A DNA stretch of 64,000 bases, from positions 78,319,834 through 78,383,833 of the forward strand of contig NC_065538.1 of assembly GCF_932294415.1 (NCBI RefSeq), given 5' to 3'. Below are positions 1 through 10,629 of the stretch, piece after piece. Positions within the stretch are counted from its first letter, which is position 1, and every line of letters begins with the position of its first letter. The translations under genes and the position numbers were made by a program. The DNA comes from Quercus robur (lineage: Eukaryota > Streptophyta > Magnoliopsida > Fagales > Fagaceae). Under the pieces are notes generated by a model. It saw only the letters and a program-made list of their open reading frames with translations, had not been told where the DNA came from and did not search any database.

Positions 1-435
1 TGCCCTAGTAGGATCTTGTTCCTAGATGCATATACTTCATGTATTTTGCATTGGTCGAGTGTTGGACATGCAATTGATCCGTGGGATTACTCTTTATTGC
101 ATTGCGTATCCGGATGAGCATTTACTTGCTAAATGTTCATTGTAGTCATTCTTCAATGACTGATCCTGTTTGATTAAATTATGCTTACATGTTCTATTAT
201 GTTCACTAACTTGATCAAATTTTACTTGCTCATATACATACCATGTATTCAACTTGTCATAAGCTTAATGAAAGTTTTGTTTGTGTGCAAGCGTTTCAAG
301 TTACAGGTATATACGTGCAAGTGCTTCCTAGTTTCTAGATTAGGTGTGAGTGAGTTTTGCCACTGTTCCCAAACTCAAGTTTAAGTCTAGAGTCTGTTTT
401 AGGGGTTTTGTCATGGAATAGCCAAAGTCGAAGGT
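1..435 (+). mobile_element. 3' internal end of an LTR retrotransposon (left-truncated by the window)
   Basis: Non-coding. Its last ~120 bases closely match the reverse complement of 55400-55510, the internal sequence next to the 3' LTR of the gag-only element at 54313-62359. Both share the 'tgtgagtgagtttt', 'agtctagagt' and 'ggaatagccaaa' blocks. This is therefore the 3' internal end of a related element in plus orientation, ending in a degraded polypurine tract just before the LTR at 436. The rest of the element lies upstream of the window. Confidence 0.65.
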
Positions 436-1504
436 TGTAAAGTTGTGATTTACAACTATGTGTTTTGTAGGCTTTAATTCCATGCCAAATTTGATTGTAA
501 TTTTAATCAATCTTTTGTACCCTATATTTATTGTGAGATTTGATTGTAAAGGTTGTGTGATAGAGAGAAAGTGTGTGAAGACTCAAGCTATTGAAGATTG
601 AAGAGGTTTTCACGGGTATCTCGCGACTTAGCATCCCGTGAAGTAATTCATGTGCCCTGCACATGAATGGAATGCGAAAATTCAGTATAGATGGAGACAG
701 CTGTGTCTTGCGAGTATCTTGCAGGTAAGGCATTCCCGCGAGACACCTACGAGACATTCTGTTTTACCAGACTGTGCTATCTGATACACACTTTTTATAC
801 CTACACTATATATACCCACATTACCCATAAATGTAAAGGAGTGTTTCTGAGAGAAAACCCTAGCCAAACACCTTGAGAGTTAGAGATTGTTATACCTACA
901 ATTCTCTACACAATAGCTTGTGGATTTTCCTTAACTCCTACCTCTCCATTTCCATACCATTGAGGGGTTGATAGCCCAAACACTTATCACACCATTTCAA
1001 AATGTCAAATGATCATTTGGTGCTGCTGGGAAGCATTGGAAGAAGCCAAGGATGGAAAATGCAACATGGAGCTTGTTGCGGGATCGGAGAGCTAGAGAAG
1101 ACACGGTTTCGAGAAGCCTTGTTGGAGTAGGAGCTTGGAGGGCTTAGGTATAGCGGGTAGATTAGGCTTTGAAGGTCTCTTGTTAACCCATGTATCATAA
1201 ATGATTGTCTAGTAGATTGATTACCGCTTGGAGGGCGGTGGAGAGATTTTTCGCCGAGTTCTTTAGTTTCCTCTTCAATAACACATCGGCGTGTTATCTT
1301 GTGTTTGCATTCTCTCTTCCCTTACTCTTGTGCTTTACTTTTAATGTTTGTTGCTCATGTTTATGTACTAGAGTAGTATCGGTTTATTGCACTTCATTTA
1401 CTCTTGTTTCCACACTTAGATAAGTTAAAGTAAAAGCAATCTAGCCGTAATTTTAATTGGGGGCTAAACAGCTCTTGTGTTTTTAACACATTTTCGAGCT
1501 TTCA
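436..1504 (+). repeat. LTR, copy 1 of a tandem LTR pair
   Basis: Begins TGTAAAG and ends TTTCA, giving the usual TG...CA termini. It aligns along its length with 1590-2650 and, more distantly, with the reverse complement of the LTRs at 54313-55396 and 61251-62359. Shared blocks include the 'gagagaaaaccctag' leader, the 'aaacctt/gccttgttggagtag' segment and the 'gggcggngagag' segment. A TATA-like 'actatatataccc' lies near 803-817. It has no coding capacity; the short ORFs in it are chance. Confidence 0.75.
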
Positions 1505-1589
1505 TAAGGTTTACCATTGTTCCCAAATTCACGTTTAAGTCTAGAGTTTGTTTTAGGGGTTTTGTCATGGAATAGCCAAAGGGGGAGAT
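1505..1589 (+). mobile_element. 85-bp internal remnant with polypurine tract
   Basis: It matches the last ~90 bases of 1-435 (common core 'aagtctagagt', 'ggggttttgtcatgg', 'aatagccaaa') and ends in an intact polypurine tract 'aaagggggaga' directly before the next LTR. No primer-binding site follows the upstream LTR. Almost the whole interior between the two LTRs has therefore been lost, leaving only the 3' tip. Confidence 0.7.
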
Positions 1590-2650
1590 TGTAAAGTTGT
1601 TATCTACAACTATTTTGTGTTGACTTTAATTTCGTGCCAAATTTGATTTTAATTCTATTCAATCATGTTTGCCCTGTATTTTATGTGAGATTTAATTGTA
1701 AGGGTTGTGTGTAAGAGAGAGTGTGAAGACTCAAGTTCTTATTGAAGACCAAGTGGATTTTGCGAGAAGATTCATAAGAAGCTATCTCGTGAAGTGAGCC
1801 ACGTGCAGAGCACATGATTGGAATGTGAAAAGTCATGATAGTTGGTTTTCGTGAGTAATTCGTGGGTAAGGCCTTCCCTAGAAATACCCGCAAAATGTTA
1901 TGTTTTGCTATTTTGGCATATCTGCTTCACCATTTTTCACCCACACTATATATACCCTTATTACCGACATAATCTAAGGAATGATTTTCAGAGAGAAAAC
2001 CCTAGAAATTATCCTTGAGAGTTAGAGATTGTTACACCCACAATCATCTACACAATCCTTTGTGGTTTTCCTCTACTTCTACCTCCCCATATCCATATCC
2101 TTGAAAGGTTGATAGCCCAAACACTTACCACACTCAATCTGAGTGAAAAGTGAGGTTTTGGTGCTGCTAGGAATCATTGGAAAAAGCCAACCGTTGGCAG
2201 ATGCAATCGGGTTGAATTGCAGGATCTAGGAAAGCTAGACAAGACACGGTTCCGAGAAACCTTGTTGGAGTAGAAGCTTGGAGAGCTTAGCTGCATCGGG
2301 TAGATTAGGCTTGGAGGGTCTCTTGCTATTCATGTATCCCAACTAATTATCTAGTGGATCGATTTACCGCTTGAAGGGCGGCAGAGAGGTTTTTCGTTGA
2401 GTTCTTCTGTTTCCTTTTGAATAACACGTCTCGGTGTTATCTTGTGTTTGCATCCTTCTTCCCTACTCTTTAAGCATTCATTTTATTGTTGGTATTTGAT
2501 GAATATGGCTTAGAGTAGTTTTATCGGTTGTTTACGCACATTTACTCTTATTCTGCACTTAGTTTAAGTTAGAGTAAAAGCAACCAACCCGTAATTTTTA
2601 ATTGGGGGTCTAAATAAGCTGTTGTGTTTTTACACAAATTCGAGCTTTCA
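1590..2650 (+). repeat. LTR, copy 2 of a tandem LTR pair
   Basis: TG...CA termini (TGTAAAG...CTTTCA), about 1.06 kb, homologous to 436-1504. A polypurine tract abuts its 5' edge, so it is a 3' LTR. It joins directly to 'gtaaactcca' at 2651, which is the homologue of 25227 onward. The element therefore landed in, or truncated, an old copy of the CRK 3' flank. Confidence 0.75.
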
Positions 2651-3785
2651 GTAAACTCCATTAAAATAGAAAAGCAAATTTGCAGTGAGAAGGAATATGG
2701 GAGACATTTGAATAGCAAGGCAAGTTAGTAGTGAGAAGGAATATGAGAGACATTTGGGCCTACTAGCTATGGTGGGGTGTAACCAGTAGGCAGCTTTATG
2801 AATTTTTTTTATGGTGTTCATTAAAAAATTTAATAAAGCAATAACTTGAATATGTACTATAATTGTGAGTCGAGTCACTAAGAAGAGTAAAATTGTTGTG
2901 ACTTCAAAGCCAAAAGGAATATAACTAACATCACCAACAAAGAGAATTTACAACCACAATATTTTTCTTGTTATCATTTTCTAGGGCAAAATAAAATTAG
3001 AGATTATTTTTATTGCATAGGTTGAACGAACTACAAATTTGAATGTTTAGCAATTTTTATTTTTTTATTTTATAGTTGGCTTTTTGTTGAATAATTAGAT
3101 CAGTTGTTGTTGTTTGATTTTATCTTGCTTTTGTTTGGTTTATGTTTGTTGTTATTTGGGCTAATATTTATTGTTGTTATTTAATCTTTTTAAAAAAAAA
3201 ATTTATAGAAGAGATTAAGGATTATGTTTGGGGGCAGAATTAATTTCGGAGTAATGCTATGTCCACAATATTTTTACAATAAATCTTATGCAAAAAGCTG
3301 TTATTGATGGGTAAAAAAATAATATAAGTATTTAGCCCAAATTAGAATTAGTAACAGCTTACCATCTTAGATTTATTGTAAAATTATTGTGAAAATGTTG
3401 TGAGCAATATTCTTATTTTTGTTAAACCCAACTTTTTGTAATTCTTAAATCAGGGTGTTCAAGCAGGTAGGGAGTTTTTTTTATCAAAGCCATCACTCAA
3501 TCTTTCCTGATTTATGGAATGAGATTTTTTTTTTCTTTTACTAGAAAGCTTTCTAGGCGCCACACAAGGATGATGAAGAGCTTTTGGTGAGGGCTAATGA
3601 TTTGAGGAGAAGAAACTTCACTAGTTAAATTAGACCAAATTGTGCATGGATTACAGGGGGATATGAGATTTTGTGATTTCATTGTTTCAACCTAGCAATG
3701 CTAGCAAAGCAGGGATGACCGCTACTTAAAAAAAAAGTCAAATTCTCCTCTTTTAGATTCTCATATTCCTCGATATGGTAATTTT
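2651..3785 (+). repeat. Degenerate duplicate of the CRK-A 3' flank
   Basis: Two blocks are clearly paralogous to downstream sequence of CRK-A: 2651-2790 matches about 25227-25310, and 3540-3785 matches about 25470-25715. The second block shares long near-identical stretches such as 'gatttgaggagaagaaac' and 'ctagcaaagcagggatgacc'. The middle, about 2790-3430, holds extra sequence absent from the CRK-A side, including a small MITE. No coding sequence is seen. It marks a lost or displaced member of the tandem CRK array. Confidence 0.75.
3248..3415. mobile_element. Small stem-loop MITE-like element
   Basis: The two ends are imperfect inverted repeats. The left end contains 'cacaatatttttacaata' and the right end carries its diverged complement around 'attgtaaaattattgtg'. 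The block interrupts the duplicated CRK flank, because the corresponding place at 25310-25430 lacks it. Exact boundaries and target duplication were not resolved. Confidence 0.45.
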
Positions 3786-4417
3786 ATTTGATGAGAGAGA
3801 AACTTCCCCGTTTTACCATTAGAGACCCTCTCCTTCTCTCTTTTCTTTTCTCCCCTGCTCCTCTCTTTACTTTTTCATTGTACCCTCAAAACCCATTGCT
3901 TAACTTTTTGACAAGCCGAAGCTCTAACCTTGTGTGGCCTGGATCAATGTGCATGATGCACCCAACAGTTTTTCCAAAAAGTGCGTCAATTTCCATTTAA
4001 CACGCATGTATTCCATGTGGTGTGGTCTGAGAATCTCTGCTCTATTTCCATGTCAAATGAGAATGAAAGCCCTTTGAAATCTACAAATGCATAAATCATC
4101 CATAAAGATATCCCAGCAATAGGACTGCAAATACCCAAACCAATCATCCACAAAATCAAATCAACCTTTTCTTGCTTATTGGAGAGGAAAAAAAAATAAA
4201 ATCAAATTGCTATACAGTTGGAGTTGGCAAGCCAATTGTCCAGAAAAGAAAGAAGCAAAAGAAAAAACTAAGAAAATTAAATAAATAAATAAAAACCGTT
4301 GAACCCAAAAAAAAAAAAAAAAATACTATTGAAGCTGTCATCCAAACTTAGGGAAAAAAAAAAAAAAACCACAATTGTTTGCTAAAAAAAACAGGAACCC
4401 ACTCTCATTACACTTCT
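3786..4417. other. Intergenic, A-rich, nothing recognised
   Basis: AT-rich sequence with several poly-A runs, for example around 4307-4322 and 4352-4368. No ORF with recognisable content and no clear repeat boundary. Confidence 0.5.
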
Positions 4418-4888
4418 TGTTGGGATTTGTGGAGCCTAGTTGTGTTTGATCCGGATGATGACCCAACTCTAAATAATGTTGCGTGGATTTTAATGGGAGA
4501 TTTTCTGAGGCTTAGTCCATGGAGTGGAGGCTTGGGCTAATAGGCCCAAGCCATAGCACTCATGAACAAGCCTCTTGGGGGTCCAAGGGCAACGCTCATG
4601 GACAAGCCTCTTGGGTGAAAACCTTTTGGCCCGTTTTGTAGCCCATTGTGAATCTTGTGTGCACGATATAGAAACCGTTGTTTTGGTGATTAGGTTTTCT
4701 TGATGTAATTTTTGAGAGAGAAAAATTGTACTGCCATACTTTGCATTTTTTCCTTGATAATAGTGAAATCCCTGCAACTCCGTGAACGTAGGCAAATTGC
4801 TGAACTATGTAAATATTGTCTTGTGCGTGTGATTGTTTTTTTTTATTTGCGTGTGTTTTCTCTATCTTTCATTTCTTAATTCCTTACC
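4418..4888 (+). mobile_element. Solo LTR of a Ty1/copia family
   Basis: Begins TGTTGGGATTTGTGGAGCC, which is homologous to the reverse complement of the LTR ends at 48435 and 52260. It also shares the 'gtttgatccgg', 'gacccaactc' and 'aatgggagatt' blocks and the 'cctgataatagtgaaatc' region. A 5-bp direct repeat CTTCT flanks it (4413-4417 and 4889-4893), consistent with a target-site duplication. There is no internal sequence, so it is a solo LTR left by LTR-LTR recombination. The terminal CA is changed to CC. It carries a local duplication around 'aagcctcttggg'. Confidence 0.8.
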
Positions 4889-4893
4889 CTTCT

Positions 4894-6259
4894 ATCAAAA
4901 TAACAAAACCTTTGCCAAAAAAAAAAAAAAAAAAACCAGTTTTCTTCATCTCTCTCACGATCTCTCTTTTCCCTTTTTTTTTTTTTTTCTCTAATCGGTG
5001 ATGTTGGATTTTCTTTCATTAATAAATCTAGGTTTAATGTTTGGGTTTATGATTTTCTTTGAGAGAGAAAGATGAGATGAGAAGTAATGGAGGTGAAGAG
5101 AGATGAAGAAATTTGAAAGTGAAGAAATAAGGGAGAAGAAGAAAAGGGTGGTTGGGTTTGAGTTATGGCGCTAATGCCTTGTGAGGGAGAGAGGACTGAG
5201 AAATAGATCAGGGGTGGTTGGGTTTGGAGTTATGGGTCTGCTGGGTTTCGATAGGTTGAAGAAAAGGGTTGAGAAAGAAAAAAGAGGCAAGTCTGATGAG
5301 AAAAGGAGAAGAGAGAGATGACTTTTTCTGATCAAAGTGAGTCCCACGTGTTTCGAAATATTTACAATAGTTCCATTCAGTAGCATTGTTTGAAACAGGA
5401 AAACTGGTCTCAGGTGATTTCAAAAATCAGTGTTTAAAAACCATATTTTCAACAATATAACTCAAACATACCAAGTAGGTTGAAAGTTTTTAAGAATTTA
5501 AAACACTACTTTATTTATTTTAATACTCTATTTTATAATACATCCAACATCAAAGGTTTTATTTATTTTGACCGGTACTGCAAGTTTTCTTTAGTCTTGA
5601 TGTAGTTGTTGCTACTCAAACTACTGCCACTGGTCAATCCCTTCATCTCCTAATCCTACTTGGAACACCATGACGATGTGGCTGTGATTTGGTGTTGCAC
5701 GCGGGCCACTGGTAAAGCTGAGATCCTTCATATTCATTTTCATTTTTTGATGGGGTTTTGAATTTGGATATCTTGTAGCTAATTTTGTTGCGAATGTAGC
5801 ACTTTCAAAAAGCCAAAAGCAATCTTGGTCAAGAAAAATAGAAACCATCAAAGAGAGGATACGCATCACGTGTAAATATTAGTGTAAAATTTAAATATTA
5901 TTTAAATTCATTGAAAAATACATACCTCTTGTCCTGAGCAATACCCCTCTTCACACTTCAAAGTTTTCCACAATCATCGAAATTGAAAATGAATTTAATA
6001 TGGAAGTTGGGTAATAAGTGTTGTGTTTTCGGTTAACCGCTTTGTTGTGGTTGATTTATCAGATTGTACCTTAAGTGGATAAAACAATTTGAAAACCAAT
6101 AGGAAAGTGGTCCTATTATGTAGGCAATGTTTTAGTGGAAGTCATAAATATATTTTTACTAAGTTGTCCTTCAGTTTTTTCTCTACTTAAATTTAGGAGT
6201 ATTGGTATATTTTTGAACCCACAAAATGTCTGGTCCAAACAAGTGCAGCCCCTTAAATA
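4894..6259. other. Intergenic, nothing recognised
   Basis: AT-rich. Two similar 'gtggttgggtttg' blocks occur near 5148-5230. The 5500-5550 stretch resembles the left half of the MITE family at 7665-8168. No convincing gene. Confidence 0.4.
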
Positions 6260-6533
6260 GTAGTATACATAATAAAATAATATAACAAACAAAATAAATA
6301 ATAATCACAACCATCAACACATTAAAATACTATTTTTTAATACCACACATTAAAAAATTAAAAAAAAATTCAAGTTCTAAGCTACAATGAGTTGCTATCC
6401 ATAGCAACTCACTGTAGCTGATACTCAATTTTTTTTTTAGCTTACCTCCTTTGCTGTACAATAGAGCTACTATCTATTGATTGCTAAATTGACTTTTTAG
6501 TTAATTTAGGAACCTTATTGGGATGCTCTTAGA
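6260..6533. mobile_element. Partial MITE with central hairpin
   Basis: It has a perfect-looking central hairpin (6376-6421, 'ctacaatgagttgctat' against 'atagcaactcactgtag'). Its right end, 'gggatgctctta', matches the terminal GAGCATT-type sequence of the element at 7665-8168 in reverse complement. The left end was not found, so this is a right-hand portion. Confidence 0.45.
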
Positions 6534-6937
6534 ATGTTTATATCCGGTTTTTTTTTTTTTTTTTTAATATTATTATTATTATTAACTAGCAAAAACAACT
6601 TTACATTACCACTTTTTTAAAAAATAATTCGATAGTTATAGCACAAGTGTGGGGTTTTATGAAAAAGAAAACCAAAAACCGCTACGAGTAAACTGGTTCT
6701 TGTATCTGAAGAAAAATAAGAAAAAAAAAAAAAACAACTAAAATAAAATGGTACAAACTTCTTACACTTGCACTGAAATTAGATTGGGGAAAATCTCAGA
6801 TCAATGGATGAAAATAAAATAAAAGATAAACTTCTATTGGATGATATAATTTTAAAACTTAAATAGCAACTTTTAGCATTTAGCATTTCAAAAAGTCATT
6901 TTATTAATTTTAACTACTCATTTTACAATATACCTAA

Positions 6938-7250
6938 CACAAGGTGATCCTTGAAGGAGATTGTGAGATCCTTATCAAAGCACTTCAGAGTAACAGCCAC
7001 TCATTGGCACAATTTGGATACCTAGCAGAGGATGTTAAATACCTTGCCTCAAAGTTTCAAAGCTATAATCTATCCCACGTACGTAGGCAATGTAATCCCG
7101 TTGCTCACACTTTAGCAAAAAGAGTGATTTTGAACTCTCATTTGTTAGTTTGGATGGAAGATGTTCCACCAGACGTTCTATCTGTATTACAGGCTGATTT
7201 AGAAGGCCTTTCTTAATAAAATGCAGAGCCTTTTTCTAAAAAAAAAAAGG
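6938..7250 (+). pseudogene. 5'-truncated LINE-like fragment: RNase H C-terminal part
   Basis: The reading frame at 6944-7216 encodes about 90 residues that resemble the end of the RNase H-like domain found at the C terminus of plant LINE reverse transcriptases. The pattern includes 'EGDCEILIKAL' and 'HVRRQCNPVAHTLAK', and an acidic tail follows. The stop codon is followed by 'aataaaatg' and then a short A-run at about 7237-7248. Coding 3' end plus poly-A with everything upstream missing is the classic product of truncated target-primed insertion. The upstream catalytic part is absent, so it is not functional. A small host RNase H-like gene is unlikely. Confidence 0.65.
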
Positions 7251-7348
7251 TTCTATTTTTTTACCATTTCGTTTAAAATAATATAAACTACTCATTAAAA
7301 TAATAAAAAAACAACTACAAAAACCACCTTTTCCACCATAAGCATTAA

Positions 7349-7351
<3 letters not shown>

Positions 7352-7386
<35 letters not shown>
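7352..7386. repeat. (AT)n microsatellite
   Basis: Uninterrupted alternating AT run inside the MITE copy. Confidence 0.9.
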
Positions 7387-7389
<3 letters not shown>

Positions 7390-7664
7390 AGATTAGAGCT
7401 ACAGTAAGCTTTCAAAGATGAAAGTTCACTGTAGCTTAGTTGCTATTTTTTTTTTTTTTTTAATAAGTTTAGCACGTTTGTTGTAGCTTGCTTTTTGGTG
7501 CTTTTTACAAATTTGATATTAAAATTTAGCATTTATAGCATTTAGCATTCTTAATGAGAATGCTCTTATAGAATGTAAGTTCCTATTGATACAACATAAC
7601 CGATTGCCTCTTTTGAATTTTAGAGTCCTTGATTGAAATACCAAAATGCAATTGCGCATACTAA

Positions 7665-8168
7665 GAGCATTTGCAATGGAAAATTGTATCCTATCCTATT
7701 TTACTATCTCAAAAAACTACTTTATCAATTATACCATATCATTCTACAACACACCCAACATCCTAATTTTTATTTTCCTATTCTACTCATTAAAATAATA
7801 TGTATTACCCACTAAAATAATATAATATATTCCAATACAACTCTCCCTTTCTCTTTTCCCCCATTTCTCTTCCACTTTATCAATTAAAATATATTATAAT
7901 TTTTACAATTGTACTACAGTGCCATCCTACATTTAGGATGGCACTATAGCGCAATTGCAAAAAAATTTGCAATTCTGGCATTTTACAAGTCCGATTGCCA
8001 ACAGCTTTCTGTGCCTTGATTGTACTTTTCCCCTACATTTCACTGTAGCACAATTGCAAAAAAATTTGCAATTCTGGTATTTTACAAGTCCAGTTGCCAA
8101 CAACTTTTTCTATCTTGATTGTACTTTCCCCCTACATTTCCCATTTGCAATTGCCAATGGGAATGCTC
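7665..8168. mobile_element. MITE, PIF/Harbinger-like (TSD TAA)
   Basis: Terminal inverted repeats are GAGCATTTGCAATGG at the left and, in reverse complement, GAGCATTCCCATTGG at the right. The trinucleotide TAA lies on both sides (7662-7664, 8169-8171), as expected for 3-bp PIF/Harbinger duplications. A central hairpin lies at about 7914-7955 ('ctacagtgccatcct' against 'aggatggcactatag'). The right half contains a ~99-bp unit repeated in tandem (about 7950-8140), each copy starting near 'caattgcaaaaaaatttg'. It is non-coding and non-autonomous. Confidence 0.75.
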
Positions 8169-8211
8169 TAATGAAACCTTATCCCCAATCGTCTCTATTG
8201 ACTGACTTTAA

Positions 8212-9774
8212 GGGGCTATTTGGATGCAAAAAATGGTCAATAATCACTAATCACTTATCACTGAAAATATCCTAACTTCCTAATGTGGCATGTTTGGCCC
8301 TTGTTTCCAACTTCTAATAACTCAAAAAATTTTACTTTTTGTGGGACCCACGGATTGACTTGGTGCAGCTTTTACTTCTTCTTCTTATTACTTTTTTTTT
8401 TTCCTTCTTCAACCCCCAATACCCAAACTCACCGAACCTAGGAGCTTCTTATTTATTTATTTTCCTTAAACCCCCAATACCCACAACAACCACTCACCAA
8501 ACTCAGGAACTTCTTATTTCTTTATTTTTTTTTCCTTCAACCCCCAATCAAGGTTTTCAAACCAGACTGGACCGGGAGGTCGGACCATTAAAACCGAGAA
8601 CCAGGATGAAAACTGGTTTTTTAAGCATAAAGAACCGAATTTTTTGTTAATTCCATGAACCCCTAAAACTGGGGTTGGACTACACGAACTAGTGGCAAGA
8701 ACCGTGAACCCCCTAGGTATTTTGTTTTTTTTATAAAAACAACTTAACACAATTTTATTCTACTTAATTAAATTATCCATCTCTTACAAGGAATAAAAAA
8801 AAAAATTGTAATTAAAATCCTTCCAAGATATTCAACTTTACTTCAAAAATTAATCATAAATTTTAATGTTTTCATAGTTATTATTTTATTTTATTAACTT
8901 TCTTATTTAATTATTAAATATATGCTTGAAAATAATTAAATTTCCCTCACATATATAGATATATTGTCGATTTTGTTAGTTTTATAAATTTAATATCTAT
9001 ATTTAGGCTTTAATTAATTATGACATTATCACGATTCGACCCCGGTTCGACCTCGGTTTGACCTCAAAAACCTTGAACCTCTCCCTTTTACGGTTCAATG
9101 AATGGTCAAGGTCTGAAAACCTTGCCCCCAATACCCACAACAACCACTTCAATTCTAAGCTTGAAGTACAAACCCATAAAATTCATTAGCATCCTCGACA
9201 AGCCCATCTCCGATCTAAAACAAATACTATTTGGTGCTCACTTTAGACAACTACAATTTTTTCCATTGATGAGAAGAAAGCTTTGTGCTTGAGAATGGCT
9301 AAAACCAATGACTGAAACAAATACCAGAAACAACTTTGGTTGTGGTGACCAAGGACTTGGTGAATTTAATGGAAGATGTTTCAACTAAAGAAGCAATAGA
9401 TGTGGGGGGGAAAAAATCCAGATCTGAACTTGCAATGGGTGTAAAGAAAGGAGGAGGAGCAAATGTGATAAATGAAAGAAAGAGAAGTGAAAAAACTTTT
9501 GGTGTTTGATGTGACAACACAAAACATTGGGTCCCATAGATTCCATTTAATTACTAAATTGGCATGTAACTCATAACTCAGGTATCTAAAAACACCTAAA
9601 ACTTGTTTCTAGTTTCCATAACTCATTACTCACTTTGGTGAGAATTGAGCGATGAAAACAAAATTTGAAAACACATCCAAACAAGCTATTGCTCCGTGGG
9701 ACCCACTATTTTTGAGTGATGAGTGATGAAAATAGAGTGATGGGTGATGGAAACACCAAAATCCAAACAGCCCC
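8212..9774. mobile_element. PIF/Harbinger-like non-autonomous element, with nested hAT element
   Basis: The left end is GGGGCTATTTGGAT. The right end in reverse complement is GGGGCTGTTTGGAT. TAA flanks both sides (8209-8211 and 9775-9777). Both features are typical of PIF/Harbinger (Tourist-type) elements. Inside are repeated 'cccccaatacccaca' blocks, and a 576-bp element is inserted at 8549-9124. No transposase ORF is visible, so it is non-autonomous. Confidence 0.75.
8549..9124. mobile_element. hAT-like MITE nested in the Harbinger-like element
   Basis: Ends are CAAGGTTTTC and its exact complement GAAAACCTTG. An 8-bp direct repeat CCCCCAAT flanks it (8541-8548 and 9125-9132), the duplication length of hAT transposons. 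Subterminal sequence is rich in 'gaccgg/ccggttcgacc' repeats on both sides, as in hAT subterminal binding regions. The middle is AT-rich and non-coding. Confidence 0.8.
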
Positions 9775-9777
9775 TAA

Positions 9778-10132
9778 TTTTCTGATACTGTATCAGTTTG
9801 AAAAGTGGGCAAGTGGCTTGACTTTTCATTGAAGAATACCATCATCTCATTATTGACCAAAATTTTGTAAGAAAATAACAAAAAATAAATGATAAAAATA
9901 TTTATCTTTTTCCATGATCCTAATTCCTGAATCCAGTAGGTGTGAGCAAGAAACTGATCATATGACAATGGGCATGCCTTCCTTTAGTGTCTCCAATTTG
10001 CAATCTCCTTGCTCCCACTGATCCTTTTCCTACTCATTTTCGTTAATAGTTTAGAAGTTAATTAAAGATGAAAGAAAACTTATTTTTCAAATAAAAAATG
10101 TTTCTAATTTAGGGGGAAAAGTAAAATGTTTC
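9778..10132 (+). pseudogene. Dead 5' end of a CRK gene (promoter and signal-peptide remnant)
   Basis: This stretch is homologous to the upstream region and first codons of CRK-A (about 18720-19000). It shares 'tttgaaaagt', the 'ttttccatg' leader, and the start-codon context 'acaatgggcatgccttc' at 9965. The reading frame after the start meets a stop within about 20 codons, and the homology then fades. A Ty3/gypsy element follows at 10138. None of the DUF26 or kinase exons remain here, so this is a relic of another member of the tandem array. Confidence 0.7.
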
Positions 10133-10137
10133 CTAAC

Positions 10138-10629
10138 TGATGATGCTCGAATCATTAGTAGAGATGTTCATCCAGACTGGAGTCGTCCACGCAACTAATC
10201 TTAGTCCTGAGACAACTTGAAAAGAAAGTATGGTCATTGGTGTGGTGCCTGCCACAGAGCCTCCGATGCCAAAGTAAGAATAGATAGAGTTTGAAGAAAG
10301 TAATATTGATGTGCTAGGAAATTTTGTAGTGTAAATGTACCTTTTTGTCGGGTTTTATCAACGGACATATATAGGCGCCCTCTTTTTAGCCGTTGGTTTT
10401 GCTTTAATGGTGGAATTATTGCCGAAGTTGTAACACCTATGTGGGGTGTTAAATGGACAGAATGATCTTCCAACGGTACGAAAGATCATTATCTTTTGTA
10501 ACGCCTCGTCCTAACTGAAGGACGATGGTTGAGTCTTTGTCAGGCAGTTCTTCTTGGGCTAGGCTAGTTTCAGCGTCGTCCTTGTCTATCGTCCTTCTTG
10601 GGTGGACGAGTATTTTTTTGGGAGCATCA
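10138..10629 (-). repeat. 3' LTR of the Ty3/gypsy element at 10138-17578
   Basis: Starts TGATGATGC and ends GCATCA on the plus strand, equal in length to 17087-17578. A TATA-like 'ctatatatgtcc' is visible on the minus strand near 10366-10377. Confidence 0.9.

Larger units (their letters stand above)
6841..7567. mobile_element. MITE copy interrupted by a LINE tail
   Basis: The right end, 'gagaatgctctta', is the reverse complement of the family terminus. A central hairpin lies at 7397-7437 ('agctacagtaagctttc' against its complement around 'actgtagct'). An (AT)n run occupies 7352-7386. The left part is split by the LINE-like segment at about 6938-7250. The left terminus is unclear. Confidence 0.45.

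Noticed and set aside
4490-4795. 101-codon minus-strand ORF
   Set aside because: It lies entirely inside a solo LTR that is homologous to the LTRs at 48034 and 51858.
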